Of a stretch of DNA of 64,000 bases, positions 22,565 through 34,294 are shown piece after piece; positions within the stretch are counted from its first letter, which is position 1, and every line of letters starts with the position of its first letter. The translations under genes and the position numbers were made by a program. Below the pieces are notes generated by a model. It was not told where the DNA came from. It was given only the letters and a program-made list of their open reading frames with translations, and did no database searches. The stretch comes from Macrophomina tecta (Eukaryota > Ascomycota > Dothideomycetes > Botryosphaeriales > Botryosphaeriaceae). Location: positions 930,001 to 994,000 of the forward strand of contig JAKSGN010000002.1 in assembly GCA_024180945.1 (NCBI GenBank), written 5' to 3'.

Positions 22565-23235
22565 AAGTTGAATGCTAGCGATGGACCCAGGCGGATAAGG
22601 ATGCCAAGGCACCGAACATTTTCTTTGAAGATCAAAGTAATGGGTGGATAGGAGAAATCAAAAACGAACTGAAAGCAGAGGAAAGGAGACTTGCCCGTAA
22701 TATGACACAGTTACCCCACCCCTTCCACACACCCCCCACAGAGATTCGTGCCGGTCTTCTCAGCAGCAAGGAAAAAGCCTGCGCTTTCTCCATTGTTTCC
22801 TTCCGCAGACAGGCCCGCGGGACGCGACAGGAGCTATCTTATCGGGCAGGCTCCGGGTAGTTGATGACGTGATCCCGGGCTGTTCTGAGGCGATGCTTGC
22901 GTTATCCCTCAACACCACGCCTTTTCTCCCACTTACGGACCCGAATTTGACTCGCAGCGCACAATAGTGCCTGCCGGAGATGCCCCCTGCCCCATGCCCT
23001 GCGTGCATCGCCCTGAATCGGCGCAGGCTCTGCCCGATCCGTGGGTCTCTGGCCCCGTCTTAAGCAGGCAATCCGGATGAACGCCTGCGGGATTCCCAAA
23101 CCAATCTCCCACTTCTTTCCCACCTCAAATCTCTCAATTGAGCTGGGCTTTTCATTTTAATCTTTCTCGAGGCCGCGCAGCCTTGGCCAACCTTTCCCTT
23201 TTTTCGAGTCAATCCAGCCAGCGGGGCCGAATACA
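22565..23235. other. Intergenic, about 0.7 kb
   Basis: No gene was recognised. The right part is pyrimidine-rich just before the next ATG, as is common in fungal leaders. Confidence 0.45.
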
Positions 23236-24645
23236 ATGATTGGCCAGGCCGAAGTCCGCGCACCCACCTGGGGCGTGTACGCGGGCCTCAAGCGCGACAT
23301 CAGCATTGCAGACCTGAAGAGCAAGGCCGCCGCTACGGCAGGCATCGATCGGCCTGTGCAGCCCTTCATGGCATTGCAATCACAAGAAAGCGGCGTTCGC
23401 GACGCCCAGGAAAAGCAGCCGCAGCCGCAGTCGCACATTCCGACAACCCAGGACGTCCTGCTGCTATACCAGCCGCGCACACGATACGCCCTCGTTTCCA
23501 AGCACGAGACGCCCAGCCTCTACTATGACGACGAGGTGCTCGTGAAGGTAAAGGCCGTTGGCCTCAACCCGATTGACTGGAAAGCCCCGTAAGCCTCCCG
23601 TTCCTCAACACCAACAAACCCGCCTCTCCTAACACCTCCCCGCAGAGATTTCGGCTTCGGCATCCCCACCCTTCCCTACATCAGCGGCCGCGACTTCGTC
23701 GGCACCGTCGCGCGCGCCCACCCCTCCTCGCCGCTCCAACCCGGCGACCTCGTCCTCGCCGTGTCCACCGACTACCGCGACGTGCGCAAGTCCGCCTTCC
23801 AGCAGTTCGCAGTCGCCCACACCTTCACCGCGTGCCGCATCCCGCCCACCATCTCGCCCAACGCCGGCGCCTCGCTCGGCGTCGCCTTCGTGGCCGCCGC
23901 CCTGTCCCTTGGCGTCTGCTTCGGCGTCGACTTCTCCTCCCAGCAGCACGGCAGCAGCAGCAGCAGCCCCGGCCCCGACTACCTCGCCCTACTGCGCGCC
24001 GTGCCGGCAGAGTTGATTCCAAGCGATGTGCTGCGGGAAGCGCACGCGGGCATCAGTTCGCAGGAGCGCGCGCGCCCTGGCGACTGGCTCGCGCTGTGGG
24101 GCGGCTCGTCGACGACGTCGCTGTACGTGATGCAGCTCGCGCGGCTGGCGGGCTTGCGCGTGGTCGCCGTCGCGGATGTGGCGAAGCATGGCGCGCGGCT
24201 CGCGGGCCCTGGGCGGCGCGGCGCCGATGCGGAGCTGTGGGTCGATAGCCACGATCCGCAGCGCGCGGTGGAGATTATCCGGGGGGTGACGGGTGGGAGG
24301 TTGAGGTTCGCGATTGATACGGCAGGGAGGGAGAGCGCGGAGAGGCTGGTCGAGGCGTTGGATGTGGAGGGCGGCAGGGGGGCGCATTTGGTGGGGCTGG
24401 CGGCGAACCCGAAGGTGCAGCGGGAGGGATTGGCGTTGCATGCGGTGCCGATCAAGCTGTTTCACGAGGTTCCGGCCGCGGGGAGGGAGACGATGGCGTG
24501 GTTGGAGAGGCTGTTGACCGAGGGGTTGGTGGAGCCGCCGGAGGTGGTGGTTGAGAAGGGCGGGTTGAGGGGGGTGAATGCGGCGTTGGACCGGATGCGG
24601 AGAGGGGAGATATCGGGGCAGAGGCTGGTGGTGGAATTGGAGTAA
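23236..24645 (+). CDS. MDR-family oxidoreductase (zinc-less, enoyl/quinone reductase-like)
   Basis: Two exons, 23236..23588 and 23646..24645, 450 aa. The 57-nt intron joins NPIDWKAPD to FGFGIPTLPYISGRDFVG. The N-terminal GroES-like part has VLVKVKAVGLNPIDWK and GRDFVGTV; the Rossmann part has WGGSSTTSLYVMQLARLAG. The Cys/His ligands of catalytic and structural zinc are absent, which points to quinone-oxidoreductase or trans-enoyl-reductase-like members. An N-terminal extension of about 70 residues precedes the fold. Codon use is very GC-rich, with strong G/C third positions late in exon 2. Substrate is unknown; NADPH is the usual cofactor. Confidence 0.85.
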
Positions 24646-24754
24646 GAGGTCTTCTAGAGCGGAAAGGATACTAAGGCTGGAAAATAAAAGGATAGATTGT
24701 TTTAGAAACTAGACAGGCGAGCTACCGACAATGGGAAGAGGGAGATGATAGCAA

Positions 24755-26413
24755 TCATGCCACGAGCTCCCTTTGCCTTACCAGATCATAGGCCACAAAG
24801 CGCTTCTGCGGATCGCCGTTCTCGGCCGGGTGGGTCGACGGGGGCGGCACGTACGGCGGCTCCTCCTGGTATACGTCGTACTTGTACTTGCTGCCCTCGT
24901 GATCGTCTCTCAGTTTGGACTGACCCTTACCATACACCTTCTCCCGCGCCGTAAGCCCATCCTCGATCTTTGCAGGATAGAGGCCGCGCCGCCTCAGCTC
25001 AGGGATCAGCAGGTCAACCACATCCTCGAACGTGCCCGGCGTAGTAACGTGCGCGAGGTTGAAACCATCGACATCCGCCTCTCGCACCCACCTCTCCATT
25101 TCGTCCGCAACCGTCGCTGGACTGCCCACCGACACGGGCCCCAGCCCGCCTATCGCCGACTTCTCTGCCACCACGCGTGGCGTGACTTTGGGGATGTCCT
25201 TGCTGGTCGCGGTCAGAGTGCTGAGGATGCTCTTGACGCTGTTGGCCTCCTTGGAGTGAGCGGGCGTGAGGTCCTCGTCGAGCGGCAGCGTCGATACGTC
25301 GATGCCGGTCCAGCCCGAGAAGAGCACGAGGCCGCCGATGGTCGAAGCGTACTTCTTGTACTCACGTAGCTTCTCGTGTGCTTCTTCGTCGGTGCGACCT
25401 ACGACAGGGCAAAAGGTGGCGAAGACCTTGATAGAGCGCGGGTCGCGGCCTGCTTCGGCGGCGAGCCGGCGGATATTGTCGATCTTGGGGCGTAGCGGCG
25501 TCGGGCTGTGCGAGGAGACGAAGATGGCTTCGGCGTGCGTGGAGGCGAATTTGGAGCCCGCGGGCGATGTGCCAGCTTGGAAGAGGAAGGGCGTGCGCTG
25601 CGGGGATGGGTCGACGATGTGCCGGCTGTCGAGTTTGAAGTATTTGCCGTGGTGGTGGATTTCGCGGATCTTTTCCGGAAGGGCGTATGTGTCGTTCTCT
25701 TTGTCTTCGACGATGGCGTCGTCGCTCCAGGAGCCTTCCCAAAGCTTGTAGAGGACGCGGAGGTACTCGTCGGCTTGGACGTAGCGTTCGTCATGCTCGA
25801 TCGGTGAATCCAGGCCGATAGCTTTGAAAGCCGCTTTTTTCCAGGATGTTACAATGTTCCAGCCGATGCGACCATTGGTTAGATGGTCCAGCGTCGAGAA
25901 CCTCTTGGCCAGCAGGAAGGGTGGCTCAAAGGTCGTGGAAGCGGTGATTCCGAAGGCCAGGTTTTTGGTCACCGCAGCCATGGCGGAGATCGGCTAATGC
26001 ACCGTCAGTAACCGCCTGAACATTTTATTGTCTCTGCGTGCCGCCGAAGCGTGGCTTACAATGGTTGGATCCGTCATCGGCCATTGAGCGGCTCTCCTGA
26101 TGCAGTTGTCTAAGCTACCTTCGTAGGTGTCATATCCACCGTAGGTGTCTGCAAGGAAGAGCGCGTTGATATCACCGCGTTCAAGGATCTTGGCCAGTTC
26201 AATCCAGTAGTCCAACTTGCGTTTATGGGCGGAGCGGTCATTCGGGTTCTTTCAACGGCATATGTGAGCTGGAGTATGTCTTCGGCTCTCGGAGTGACTG
26301 ACCTTCCATTGCCCCGGTGACAGATGGCCGACAGTGCTCATGTCAAAAGCATTGAGCAAGATATGCTTCTTCTCGGCATGGTAGCCATTGGCGCCGTTGG
26401 TATGGCTGGGCAT
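24755..26413 (-). CDS. Flavin-dependent monooxygenase, NtaA/SnaA/DszA family
   Basis: Three exons, complement(24755..25993, 26060..26248, 26303..26413), 512 aa from MPSHTNG; an in-frame Met 9 codons earlier is possible. Introns are 54 and 66 nt. The protein is a bacterial-luciferase-like TIM barrel: LLNAFDMSTVGHLSPGQWK, ADTYGGYDTYEGS, NGRIGWNIVTSW and FQAGTSPAG. These are marks of the FMNH2-dependent group that includes nitrilotriacetate, dimethylsulfide and dibenzothiophene-sulfone monooxygenases. It needs reduced flavin from a separate reductase, not encoded nearby. It lies divergent to a DAL5-type permease, about 0.7 kb apart, suggesting uptake followed by oxidation of one small N- or S-containing compound; the substrate is not deducible. 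Confidence 0.9.
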
Positions 26414-26440
26414 GATTAGGCTCGTGGCTTGAATCGCCAA

Positions 26441-27106
26441 GTGGCCGTCAAGACGACAAGAGCAGACGTGGCGAACTAAGGCTGAAATCCAAGAAATGAG
26501 GCTGCTCCAACTTCAGTCTTTTTCCCTTCTGACAACAGAATCGGAGATATTCTTCCAGACTTCGGCTCTCTTATCCGCGCGCTCGACTTCGGCGTTCCTG
26601 CATCGCCGCTTAGTCAGTAAGCGGAAGCGGCAGCGGGTGAAGCACGCCATATGGAGGGAATATAGCTACATAGCTCTCCGCCTTAGCGCTTGCACGTCTT
26701 GCATGAGCGCTGCGGGGTTCGTCCTACTGGGCGGGTCCAATAACCCAAATCATGGGAATACTTCGTCCTAATTTCACTGATAAGCTATGGCGTGCGCAGA
26801 GCATCAAATCGCATCTCGTCCGTTGATCCACATTTGCGTCCTTGTTACTGCGAAATAGCTGGGGTCCAAGATAGCCAAGAGTGGAACAGTCTTGACATTC
26901 TCGGATCCGGCCTCGTTACGGGGGCCTGCTCCGTCTTGAGTGGCGGCTGTGGACCTACAGAGCCGGCCTGCCATGCTGGGGGACAGTAGAGGGTAACACG
27001 GCCACGAAACATTCTTAATGCTCTGTCGCCCGCTGCTACTGTTGCAATATCCCTTCTCATTCAAGAGTTGCATTTGATCCTCTGAGGAAAAACAGAAGAA
27101 AGGAGC
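26441..27106. promoter_or_regulatory. Shared divergent promoter region
   Basis: The gap separates the starts of the flavin monooxygenase (-) and the permease (+) and contains no gene. By position it must hold both promoters. I did not recognise a specific operator. Confidence 0.45.
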
Positions 27107-28832
27107 ATGGCGGACGTCAAGACGCTCGCGGCGACCGACACCGTGGTAGTGGAAAGCCCTGCTGCGTCGGCCGTTGTGCCAAACGAATTCCACGATGGAA
27201 CAGCTGAGGGCAAAAAGGCATTCTTGGCCACCTTCACAGCAGAGGAAGACAAGTCAATTATGCGGAAGGTTGACAGGAAATTCCTACTCCTTATCGGTAT
27301 TATCTACCTGTTTAAGAACGTAAGCAGTGCACCCCAGGGCGCATCTAAAATACTGACTGAGCCAGGTCGACTACACCAATGCTGCCAGCGTCAAGGTCTT
27401 GCAAGTTGGAGAGCCCAGGAACGTGCTAAATGAACTCAACATGAGTGCAAACCAATACAACTGGGTTCAGTCCATCTATTTTGTAAGTGCGGAAGTCTCT
27501 CGTTCTAGAATCTGTTGCTAAGGCCTTGATAGATCAGCTACATCCTGTTCGAAGTGCCTAGTAACCTGCTCTTGAAACGGACAAGTCCGCGGAACTGGCA
27601 AACTCGTATTATTGCCTCGTGGGGAACGGTCCTGGCCTGCCACGCAGCTGTAAAAAATAAGGAGGGGCTATACACTGCGCGCTTCTTTCTCGGAATGATG
27701 GAGGCCGGCATGTTCCCAGGCCTGGCCGTTCAGTTGTGCAGTTGGTACCGGGCAGACGAGATTCAAAAGCCTTTCATGTGGATGTTCGCAATCCAGAACA
27801 CCTCTGGCATTGTCGGGTCTCTGATTGCATACGGAGTGTCTTATATGAATGGTCTCGGCGGCCTCAGTGCATGGCGATGGTATGTGGAAGGCCTAGAAGT
27901 GACTTGCAACATTGGGGCTGATCAAGTATTTCAGGGTTTACTTGCTGGAGGGTATTGCCACGATCCTCTTTGGAGCTGTCGTATGGGCTGTCCTGCCGGA
28001 CTACCCCAAGTCTCCGAGATCTAACAGTTGGCTCACGCCGCGTGAGCAGGAGTATCTGGAGGCTCGTCTTACCGATAACGCACCAAAGACGCACGAGCCC
28101 TCCTTCGAGAAGTCTGAGGTAAAAGCATCTCTGAAAGACTGGCGCACATACTCCTTCATGGCTATCCATTTCACGACAAACATGGCCGGGTATGCTCTGT
28201 CCTGGCAACTTCCTACCATCACCACGGCTCTTGGCTACGCCGGCTTGCCGCGCAACCAGCTCCTGAACATTCCTCCGGCAGTAGGCTCGGTGGTGTGCAT
28301 CATATTTGCGGGATGGTTCCTGCGGCAAGCTTACTTGACGCGGCCAATGTTCATCATGATCATCAACATCATCGTCCTGATATTCTTCGGAGTGCTGGCG
28401 GGCGTTTCGGACAAAGCAGCCATCTACACGGCGATTGTCATCGGTGACTCCATTCGGGCGGCATTTTTCATTCCGTTCTTCACATGGCGATCATCGACGC
28501 TGAGCGGGGCCACGGGCGCGGCGTTCGGGCTGGCGTTCCAGAACTGCATTGGTCAGATTGGTGGTGTTGTCGGGCCGCAGCTGTTCCAAGAGAAGTACGC
28601 GTACAACGGGTACAAGGTGCCGTTCGCCATTTGTGCGGCGTCGTGTGGGGCGACGTGCTTGGCCATCGCCTGGAGTTGGTGGCTGACAAAGGACCTGGAG
28701 CACGACATCCGGCGCATCAGACGGTTGCGGCTCAAGGCGGCCAAGAGGGGAGAGGTGTACGCTGAAGACGACGTGGATATGACGGGACAGCGCAAGTACT
28801 TCAAGGGATTGCGTCGGACGGGTGAGGTGTAA
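27107..28832 (+). CDS. MFS permease, DAL5/allantoate type (ACS family)
   Basis: Four exons, 27107..27319, 27366..27482, 27533..27879, 27935..28832; 524 aa. Introns are 46-55 nt and in phase. There are twelve hydrophobic segments with VDYTNAASVKVLQVG, ANQYNWVQSIYFISYILFEVPSNL, and RFFLGMMEAGMFPGL, the pattern of the anion:cation symporter family around yeast Dal5 (allantoate/ureidosuccinate). The C-terminal tail is basic. The divergent flavin monooxygenase is its likely metabolic partner. Substrate class is a small organic anion; no finer call is justified. Confidence 0.9.
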
Positions 28833-29074
28833 GCGAGAGGGACTAAAAGAGAGTGGGTGGTATTAGAAGATCGGTTTTCAGTCTGTGCTTGATATTCGAA
28901 GCTAGTGTGGGGTAGATCATGTGATTGCGCGCACCCAAAGGTTGGGTGTCGAACGTGTCAAGCTCGGGCAGATGCTCTTCCCCACCCCCGCCTCCACACC
29001 GTGCCATTGCATCCTCGCTCCCCGGCTGCCAGACTCTGCGCGCAGGCTCCGCTCGCTGGCCGTGGCGAGAAGAC

Positions 29075-31123
29075 ATGTCCAGTTTCGCACCGCCAATCTC
29101 TCGCGATGGCTTCGTCTACCATGGCCAGCTCTTTGCCGATGCTGGGAACCTCAACAGACATCCGCGCGCCTCCGAGGCTGAGATCACCGCCCTTCTGCGC
29201 CCGGAAAAGCCCGCCAAAGACCAGAAAGACAAGGTTGGTCACTGGTACATCGCCCAGTTGATGCACTACGGCCTGCCGCCCACACAGAACAAGAACGCCG
29301 CCAAGGTGCGCTTGCTCGATGCTCTCAACAACAAGACGCTCAAGGTCCCTCCCGAGGTCAAGAAACTCGAGGCTGCCCTGAAGAAAGAATATGATGCCGC
29401 CAACCGTAAGGCAAAGGCTGAGATGAAGGGCAAGGCCGCCGAGCCTGAGAACAGTACACCCGCGAGGAAAAGGAAGCGGGATGAGGGCAGCGGGGCCATC
29501 GCTACTGCGACTCCGGCCGCCTCAAAAAGGACCAAAGCCGCTGCACGTGCGACTTCTGCCAGGACGAACATGAGAAAGGAGACGCCCGCTGCCGTTGCTA
29601 TGGCTGCACCACGAGACAGGCCTAATGCGCCGGCTACTCGACAGACCAAACCTAATGCTACGGCTGCCTCACAGAACCAATCCAATGCTTCCGCCACTCC
29701 GCAGACACAACCCAAACCTTCGGTCACCCCGCGGAACAAGCCCAATACCACGGCTACTCCACAGACCTCCAAATCCAACACTGCAGCTATTTCGCGGAAC
29801 AAGTCCAAGCCTTCGGCTGCTCCACAGGACAAGCCCAATGCTGCGCCGAAGCCCAAGAAAGCCGTTTATTCAAGCAAGAAAGGCACATATATACTCAGCG
29901 TACCCTTGGTTGTTGCCCGGTGGCCAACTATGACCGCAACGCCGAAATCCCTTAAGATGCTCCTCTGCCCTGACGGCAACAAGCTCTGGGGCTCCTTTAC
30001 TTTTGGCCCCTTCTCGGGCGTCTTCCATTTCAATGAAAACCAACGAGGACACGACTTCCGCTTTGCTTGGCGTGCAACCGATACGAGTGATGGCGGCCAA
30101 GTGAAATTTACCACTGGATTAGGCGACATGCGTTTTGTCGACGACAAGCGTGTCGATGGGGCCTTCTACAACCTATGTGGATACCGCTGTGCTTTCGAGG
30201 GCAAACTTCAGGGTAGCGAGCGCCAATGTCCTCGAGATGCCCTCAGCTTTGAGCACGAATGGGAGGATTACGGGCTCAACAACGGCTGGTTCGGCCCGCC
30301 TCCTGTCAAGGTTCCGGATGGTGAGCAGCATCCACCCGGTCAATATGCCCGCAGTGCTACCTTGTCTGCACTAAAGTCCGCTGAGACACGCTACTTGCCC
30401 GAAGATCCCCGAGATTCGCCGCCCAAATCTTCTGCCAGGGACTTGGCGCCACCTACTAAGAGCCCAGCCGCCAAGACACAAGGCACCTCGGTTGACAGTG
30501 CCGGCAGGAGAGTTTCCTATACCCAACCTGGGGGGGACTTCTACAACAACTCTCCTTCGGCAATGACGCCAGTCTTCAACGTCATGGGCATTGGCCACAT
30601 TACCGGCATCTACAACGTCCAATGTCCCGCGATCGAAGACAATTTCTTGGAAAGCCAAAACAATTTGAAGCTGCTGCTTTGCCGCGAGACTCGCTCTTCC
30701 CGCACCTGGGGTGCCTTCCACTTTCCCCCCTTTTTCGGCGTCATTCAGATGACCCCGGGTCCTGCTGATTACTCTCCTATTTCTGTAACCCTGGGGTGGC
30801 GTGCCCGAGATGGAGAGACAGGTGCTATCCGGTTCGGGCGAGGCTGCAACGGCACGATGGAGTTTCCAGAACCTGGTGTAATTGAGGGTCGGTTGTTCGG
30901 TTTGTACGGGGAGGCCGTGGAGTTCTGGGGACGGAGGAGACCCGGACCGAAGAATTGCGGGCATTCGCCCGACCACTTCATGGAGGAATGGAACTCGTTC
31001 CCTGCTGAAATCTACGGGGAGAAGAAAGGAAACGAAAGTGATAGCGAGCTATACGACCGCAACGGAAACCTGAACCCACGTGGCCGATACTCGGACCTTT
31101 TTGAAAGGAGCTTTCGAAGCTGA
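29075..31123 (+). CDS. Unknown protein with a tandemly duplicated domain
   Basis: Single exon, 682 aa from MSSFAPPISRDGFVYHG; an upstream in-frame Met at 28925 gives 732 aa but a less typical start. Residues about 1-110 are helical and SAP-like in feel. About 110-175 are Lys/Arg-rich with KRKRDE, a possible nuclear signal. About 177-258 hold a degenerate 10-residue Pro/Thr/Asn repeat. Then come two copies of a roughly 130-residue domain (about 267-397 and 505-637). They share a GxYxxxxP start, LKxLLCxxxxxxWGxFxFxPFxGVxxx, WRAxD, and an EEW/EHEW end. I do not recognise the domain. Likely a nuclear fungal-specific protein, inferred from composition only. Confidence 0.8.
   Translation: MSSFAPPISRDGFVYHGQLFADAGNLNRHPRASEAEITALLRPEKPAKDQKDKVGHWYIAQLMHYGLPPTQNKNAAKVRLLDALNNKTLKVPPEVKKLEAALKKEYDAANRKAKAEMKGKAAEPENSTPARKRKRDEGSGAIATATPAASKRTKAAARATSARTNMRKETPAAVAMAAPRDRPNAPATRQTKPNATAASQNQSNASATPQTQPKPSVTPRNKPNTTATPQTSKSNTAAISRNKSKPSAAPQDKPNAAPKPKKAVYSSKKGTYILSVPLVVARWPTMTATPKSLKMLLCPDGNKLWGSFTFGPFSGVFHFNENQRGHDFRFAWRATDTSDGGQVKFTTGLGDMRFVDDKRVDGAFYNLCGYRCAFEGKLQGSERQCPRDALSFEHEWEDYGLNNGWFGPPPVKVPDGEQHPPGQYARSATLSALKSAETRYLPEDPRDSPPKSSARDLAPPTKSPAAKTQGTSVDSAGRRVSYTQPGGDFYNNSPSAMTPVFNVMGIGHITGIYNVQCPAIEDNFLESQNNLKLLLCRETRSSRTWGAFHFPPFFGVIQMTPGPADYSPISVTLGWRARDGETGAIRFGRGCNGTMEFPEPGVIEGRLFGLYGEAVEFWGRRRPGPKNCGHSPDHFMEEWNSFPAEIYGEKKGNESDSELYDRNGNLNPRGRYSDLFERSFRS
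29605..29850 (+). repeat. Coding minisatellite, about 30-nt units
   Basis: Seven to eight diverged copies of a 10-residue unit resembling [TQR]-x-[KQ]-[PS]-N-[AT]-[TS]-A-[TA]-[PS] lie back to back inside the duplicated-domain gene. Units differ by substitutions and one extra residue, so expansion is probably old. Confidence 0.6.
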
Positions 31124-32156
31124 GCTAGAGGTATTTACTCATCAAGTGCCCTTGGTCGAGCGGAGGATTGGTTGGATATCGGCTAAGGTCTTGAGAGTCA
31201 GGTAGATGTCCATGTGGGTCCTGGATCCTGGCGGCCTAGAAATGCGATACCCTATTTGTCTTTCACGATAAAACCTGTCCGAGAAGTGGCATGACCGTAG
31301 TGTGTACAAGATCCATCCAAGTGCGCCATTGCCTCCTTCGATAGTTTGGCGCCTTGCGCGCGTACAAGCTTTCAGATAATACGCTTGCAGCGTCAGCAGC
31401 GGCGGCTCGTACAATGACAGTTTTGCACGGCCATCGTAAGCCGTGCAACAGAAGCGTCCGCTCATCTTGGGAGAGTTGGCGTAACAAGTGTCGAACACTA
31501 TGCAGCGGTAATCGTCGCAGCCTTACGGAAAACCCACATCGTTGCCGGACTGGCCGACCCAACTGCATCAGTCAAACACCTGCGCGGGCGGTAGATGGCC
31601 CCGACAGCTCTGCAAGGTGCAGGCTTCGTCATGGTCTGGCCTTGTCAGACCCACCTGTCCTTGAGGTTACTTGGTCAGCTCGCGCCGCTGCTTGGCGAAT
31701 TACCGGCCTGCCATTGTGTGCTCACTAGGTCCGATGGCGAATTACCCCAAAAGCAATAGGGTCGCTCCTCACCCGGGCGTCCATCACATCCTGCGCCCAC
31801 GGCCGCTGCAAATGTATCGCTACCTGACTCGATCAGCACAGGCATCAATTTCGGGATTTACTGTTTTCTTGCCGTTACTGCGGCCATCCCCAGCCTCTCT
31901 GCCCTGTCTCTTTGCACGTTCCGAACCTCCCCCCCTCCCCGCTTAGCGCAACCATGTGCGTCGCCGCAGATGATGGCGTGTTAGGGTGGAGCGATGAGCT
32001 GCTCCCGCTTGTCCGGAGTTTTTCCCTTCCCCTTCCCTGCAGCAGCCATCGTACATAGGACAAGACCTGGATCTTGAAGAGTGTAAGGATTTCCAGCCGC
32101 TCGTTTGTGCGCATGTGGCCACTGTCCCACCCTACCCATATCCCTTTCTGACAGCC
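31124..32156. other. Intergenic, about 1 kb
   Basis: I see no gene. Frames on the minus strand at 31142-31568 are short and resemble nothing known to me. Confidence 0.45.
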
Positions 32157-33868
32157 ATGGTTGCGGTACCATCAATTGTACCATCCATAGTGCCGGAGCG
32201 CGCAAGGCATTGGTACGACTGGTTTGCGGATGATGATACGCCCGAGGAGCGGAAGTTGATCCTTAAGTTGGATCTGTTGATTGTCCCATATGCATTTGCG
32301 GTCTACTGGGTCAAATATCTGGACCAGGCGAACATTAGTGAGTGTCTTACTTCTCGAAGCACTATGGCAAAGCGCTGACTACGAGTAAAAAGACAACGCA
32401 TATGTCGCCGGCCTCTTCGATGAATTAGGCTTTCGTGGCAATGAATTGGTACATCTCCAGACAATTTACACCGTGGGTGCTGTTGTTGGCCAAATTCCGT
32501 TTGCTTGGCTCTTCACCAAGATCCGCATGCACTGGCTCCTCCCGGGCATGGACATGGCTTGGGGCATTTTCACACTCTTGCAATACCGTGCAAATGGCTA
32601 CTCGGAATTGATGGCGTATAGATTCTTGATTGGCTTGTTCGAAGTCAGTTGCGATATTTCCACTCATAATCTTAGATATGGCAACCTTGCTGATCCTCTC
32701 TGCAGAGTGCTTACTTTCCCGGTGTGCATTACGTCCTTGGAGCATGGTACCGTGGCCATGAACTGGGCCGTAGAGGGGGCGTTTTCTATGTAGGACTCAC
32801 TTTGGGAACTTTGACTGCTGGCCTCATCACAAGCGCTGCTACAAGTACGCTTGAAGGCGTCAATGGTCTTTCGGGATGGCGTTGGATGTACATCATCGTA
32901 AGTGCACTTGTTATTTTCCTTTGGACCTTACGCAGGCTGACCCAGTGCCAATAAATGTCAGTGCTCGTGCATCACATTCTTCTTTGGATTCATCGGCATC
33001 TTCGTCTTCCCAGGAACGCCTGATATGCCCAACAAGTGGGTTCTCAAGGATCACGATATCGAACGGGCAAAGAGACGTCTGGAAAAGGATGGTCCACGCT
33101 ACACCGGCCAATTGACGTTGCGGACAGTTAAAAACGCCCTCACCAGTTGGAAGTTGTACGTGACAGTCTTGTGGGACATTTTCTTCTGGAATTCCAGCAT
33201 CAACACATCGTCTGGCGGATATCTGCTTTGGATCAAAAGCCTGAAGCGCTTCGACTCGTCCAAAGTCAACCAGCTCGGCTCCACCGCCCCGGCAATTGGA
33301 ATCTTCTACGTGCTCTTCATCTGCTTCGGTGCCGACCTTTTTCTTGGTCGCGCGGGCGCGATCACGCTCTCGTATACTTGGAATTTGATCGGTTCGGTTA
33401 TTCTTTGCATTTGGAACGTCCCTGAGTCGGCCAAGTGGTTCGCTTTCAATACCTTCTACTCCTCGGTGGCCATGTCTTCCGTGCTCTACGGCTGGGCGAA
33501 CGATATCCTGCGACATCATCCAGACGAGCGCTCGTTCATGCTGATCACCATGAATGCTCTCTCCCAGAGCACCACGGCGTGGACGCCGTTGCTAGTATTT
33601 AAGACTGTCGAGGCACCGAGGTTCCACAAGGGCTATCCGTTCGTTGCGGCGAGCACAGTTGCTACTGTTTTGATGACTTTTGTTGTGCGATATTTGCACA
33701 ATAGGGATGAGTAAGCGAGACATGTGCCGTCCGCACCAGAGTAAAGATGCTGACTTCTCGAATAGGGAGCAACGGAGGCTCAAAGCGGAATCGACAGACG
33801 GGGAAACACAACCGGGAACGCCGCCAGAGGGTACTCTGGTTGTTAACGCCCCCGAGAAAGCTTCGTAG
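32157..33868 (+). CDS. MFS permease, Liz1/Seo1 (pantothenate-type) family
   Basis: Five exons, 32157..32337, 32393..32643, 32706..32897, 32962..33710, 33766..33868; 491 aa. The fourth exon appears to stop at 33714, but a GTAAGC donor overlaps that stop. A CTGACTTCTCGAATAG acceptor then opens a polar 33-residue tail ending EKAS, so the longer model is preferred. Motifs YWVKYLDQANINNAYV, SAYFPGVHYVLGAWYRGHELGRRGGVF and NGLSGWRWMYII match the fungal Liz1/Seo1-like carriers in the anion:cation symporter group. The family takes up vitamins and small acids at the plasma membrane; substrate unassigned. Confidence 0.87.
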
Positions 33869-34294
33869 ACACCTATCTCTATCTGGCTGCCCCAAAGCAG
33901 GTATCATTAAAATAGAGCTACTCAGAATAAATTCAATTACGGCTGAAATGATTTACGCCTACCAGATGCTGTCTATCATATCGGCTTCGAGCTAGTAGTT
34001 GCTTTCCAGGCTCAGTTTTAGTCTTATAATTTCCTGTGATGCACGTCCTGTTGATCGCATTTTTTTTTTTTCTACAAAGGCTATTGGTGCTACTCTTTTT
34101 ACATGTTCTTTGTCTTCTGATGGATCTTAGCGCTCAAGAGCACAGAAAAGTCCCGCACGTGGTATGAGTCTCGACTTCAGGATGATTTCGTAGTTGTTCC
34201 TTTGTCTGTCAATCCTTTCGCCACTGTGCCGGGTTCACTAGAATTCATTTTCACCCCAGACACACCCAATATCCTGTCATCGATAGCCTTCGTC
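33869..34294. other. Intergenic, T-rich
   Basis: Contains a T11 run near 34060-34071 and no coding signal. Confidence 0.45.
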
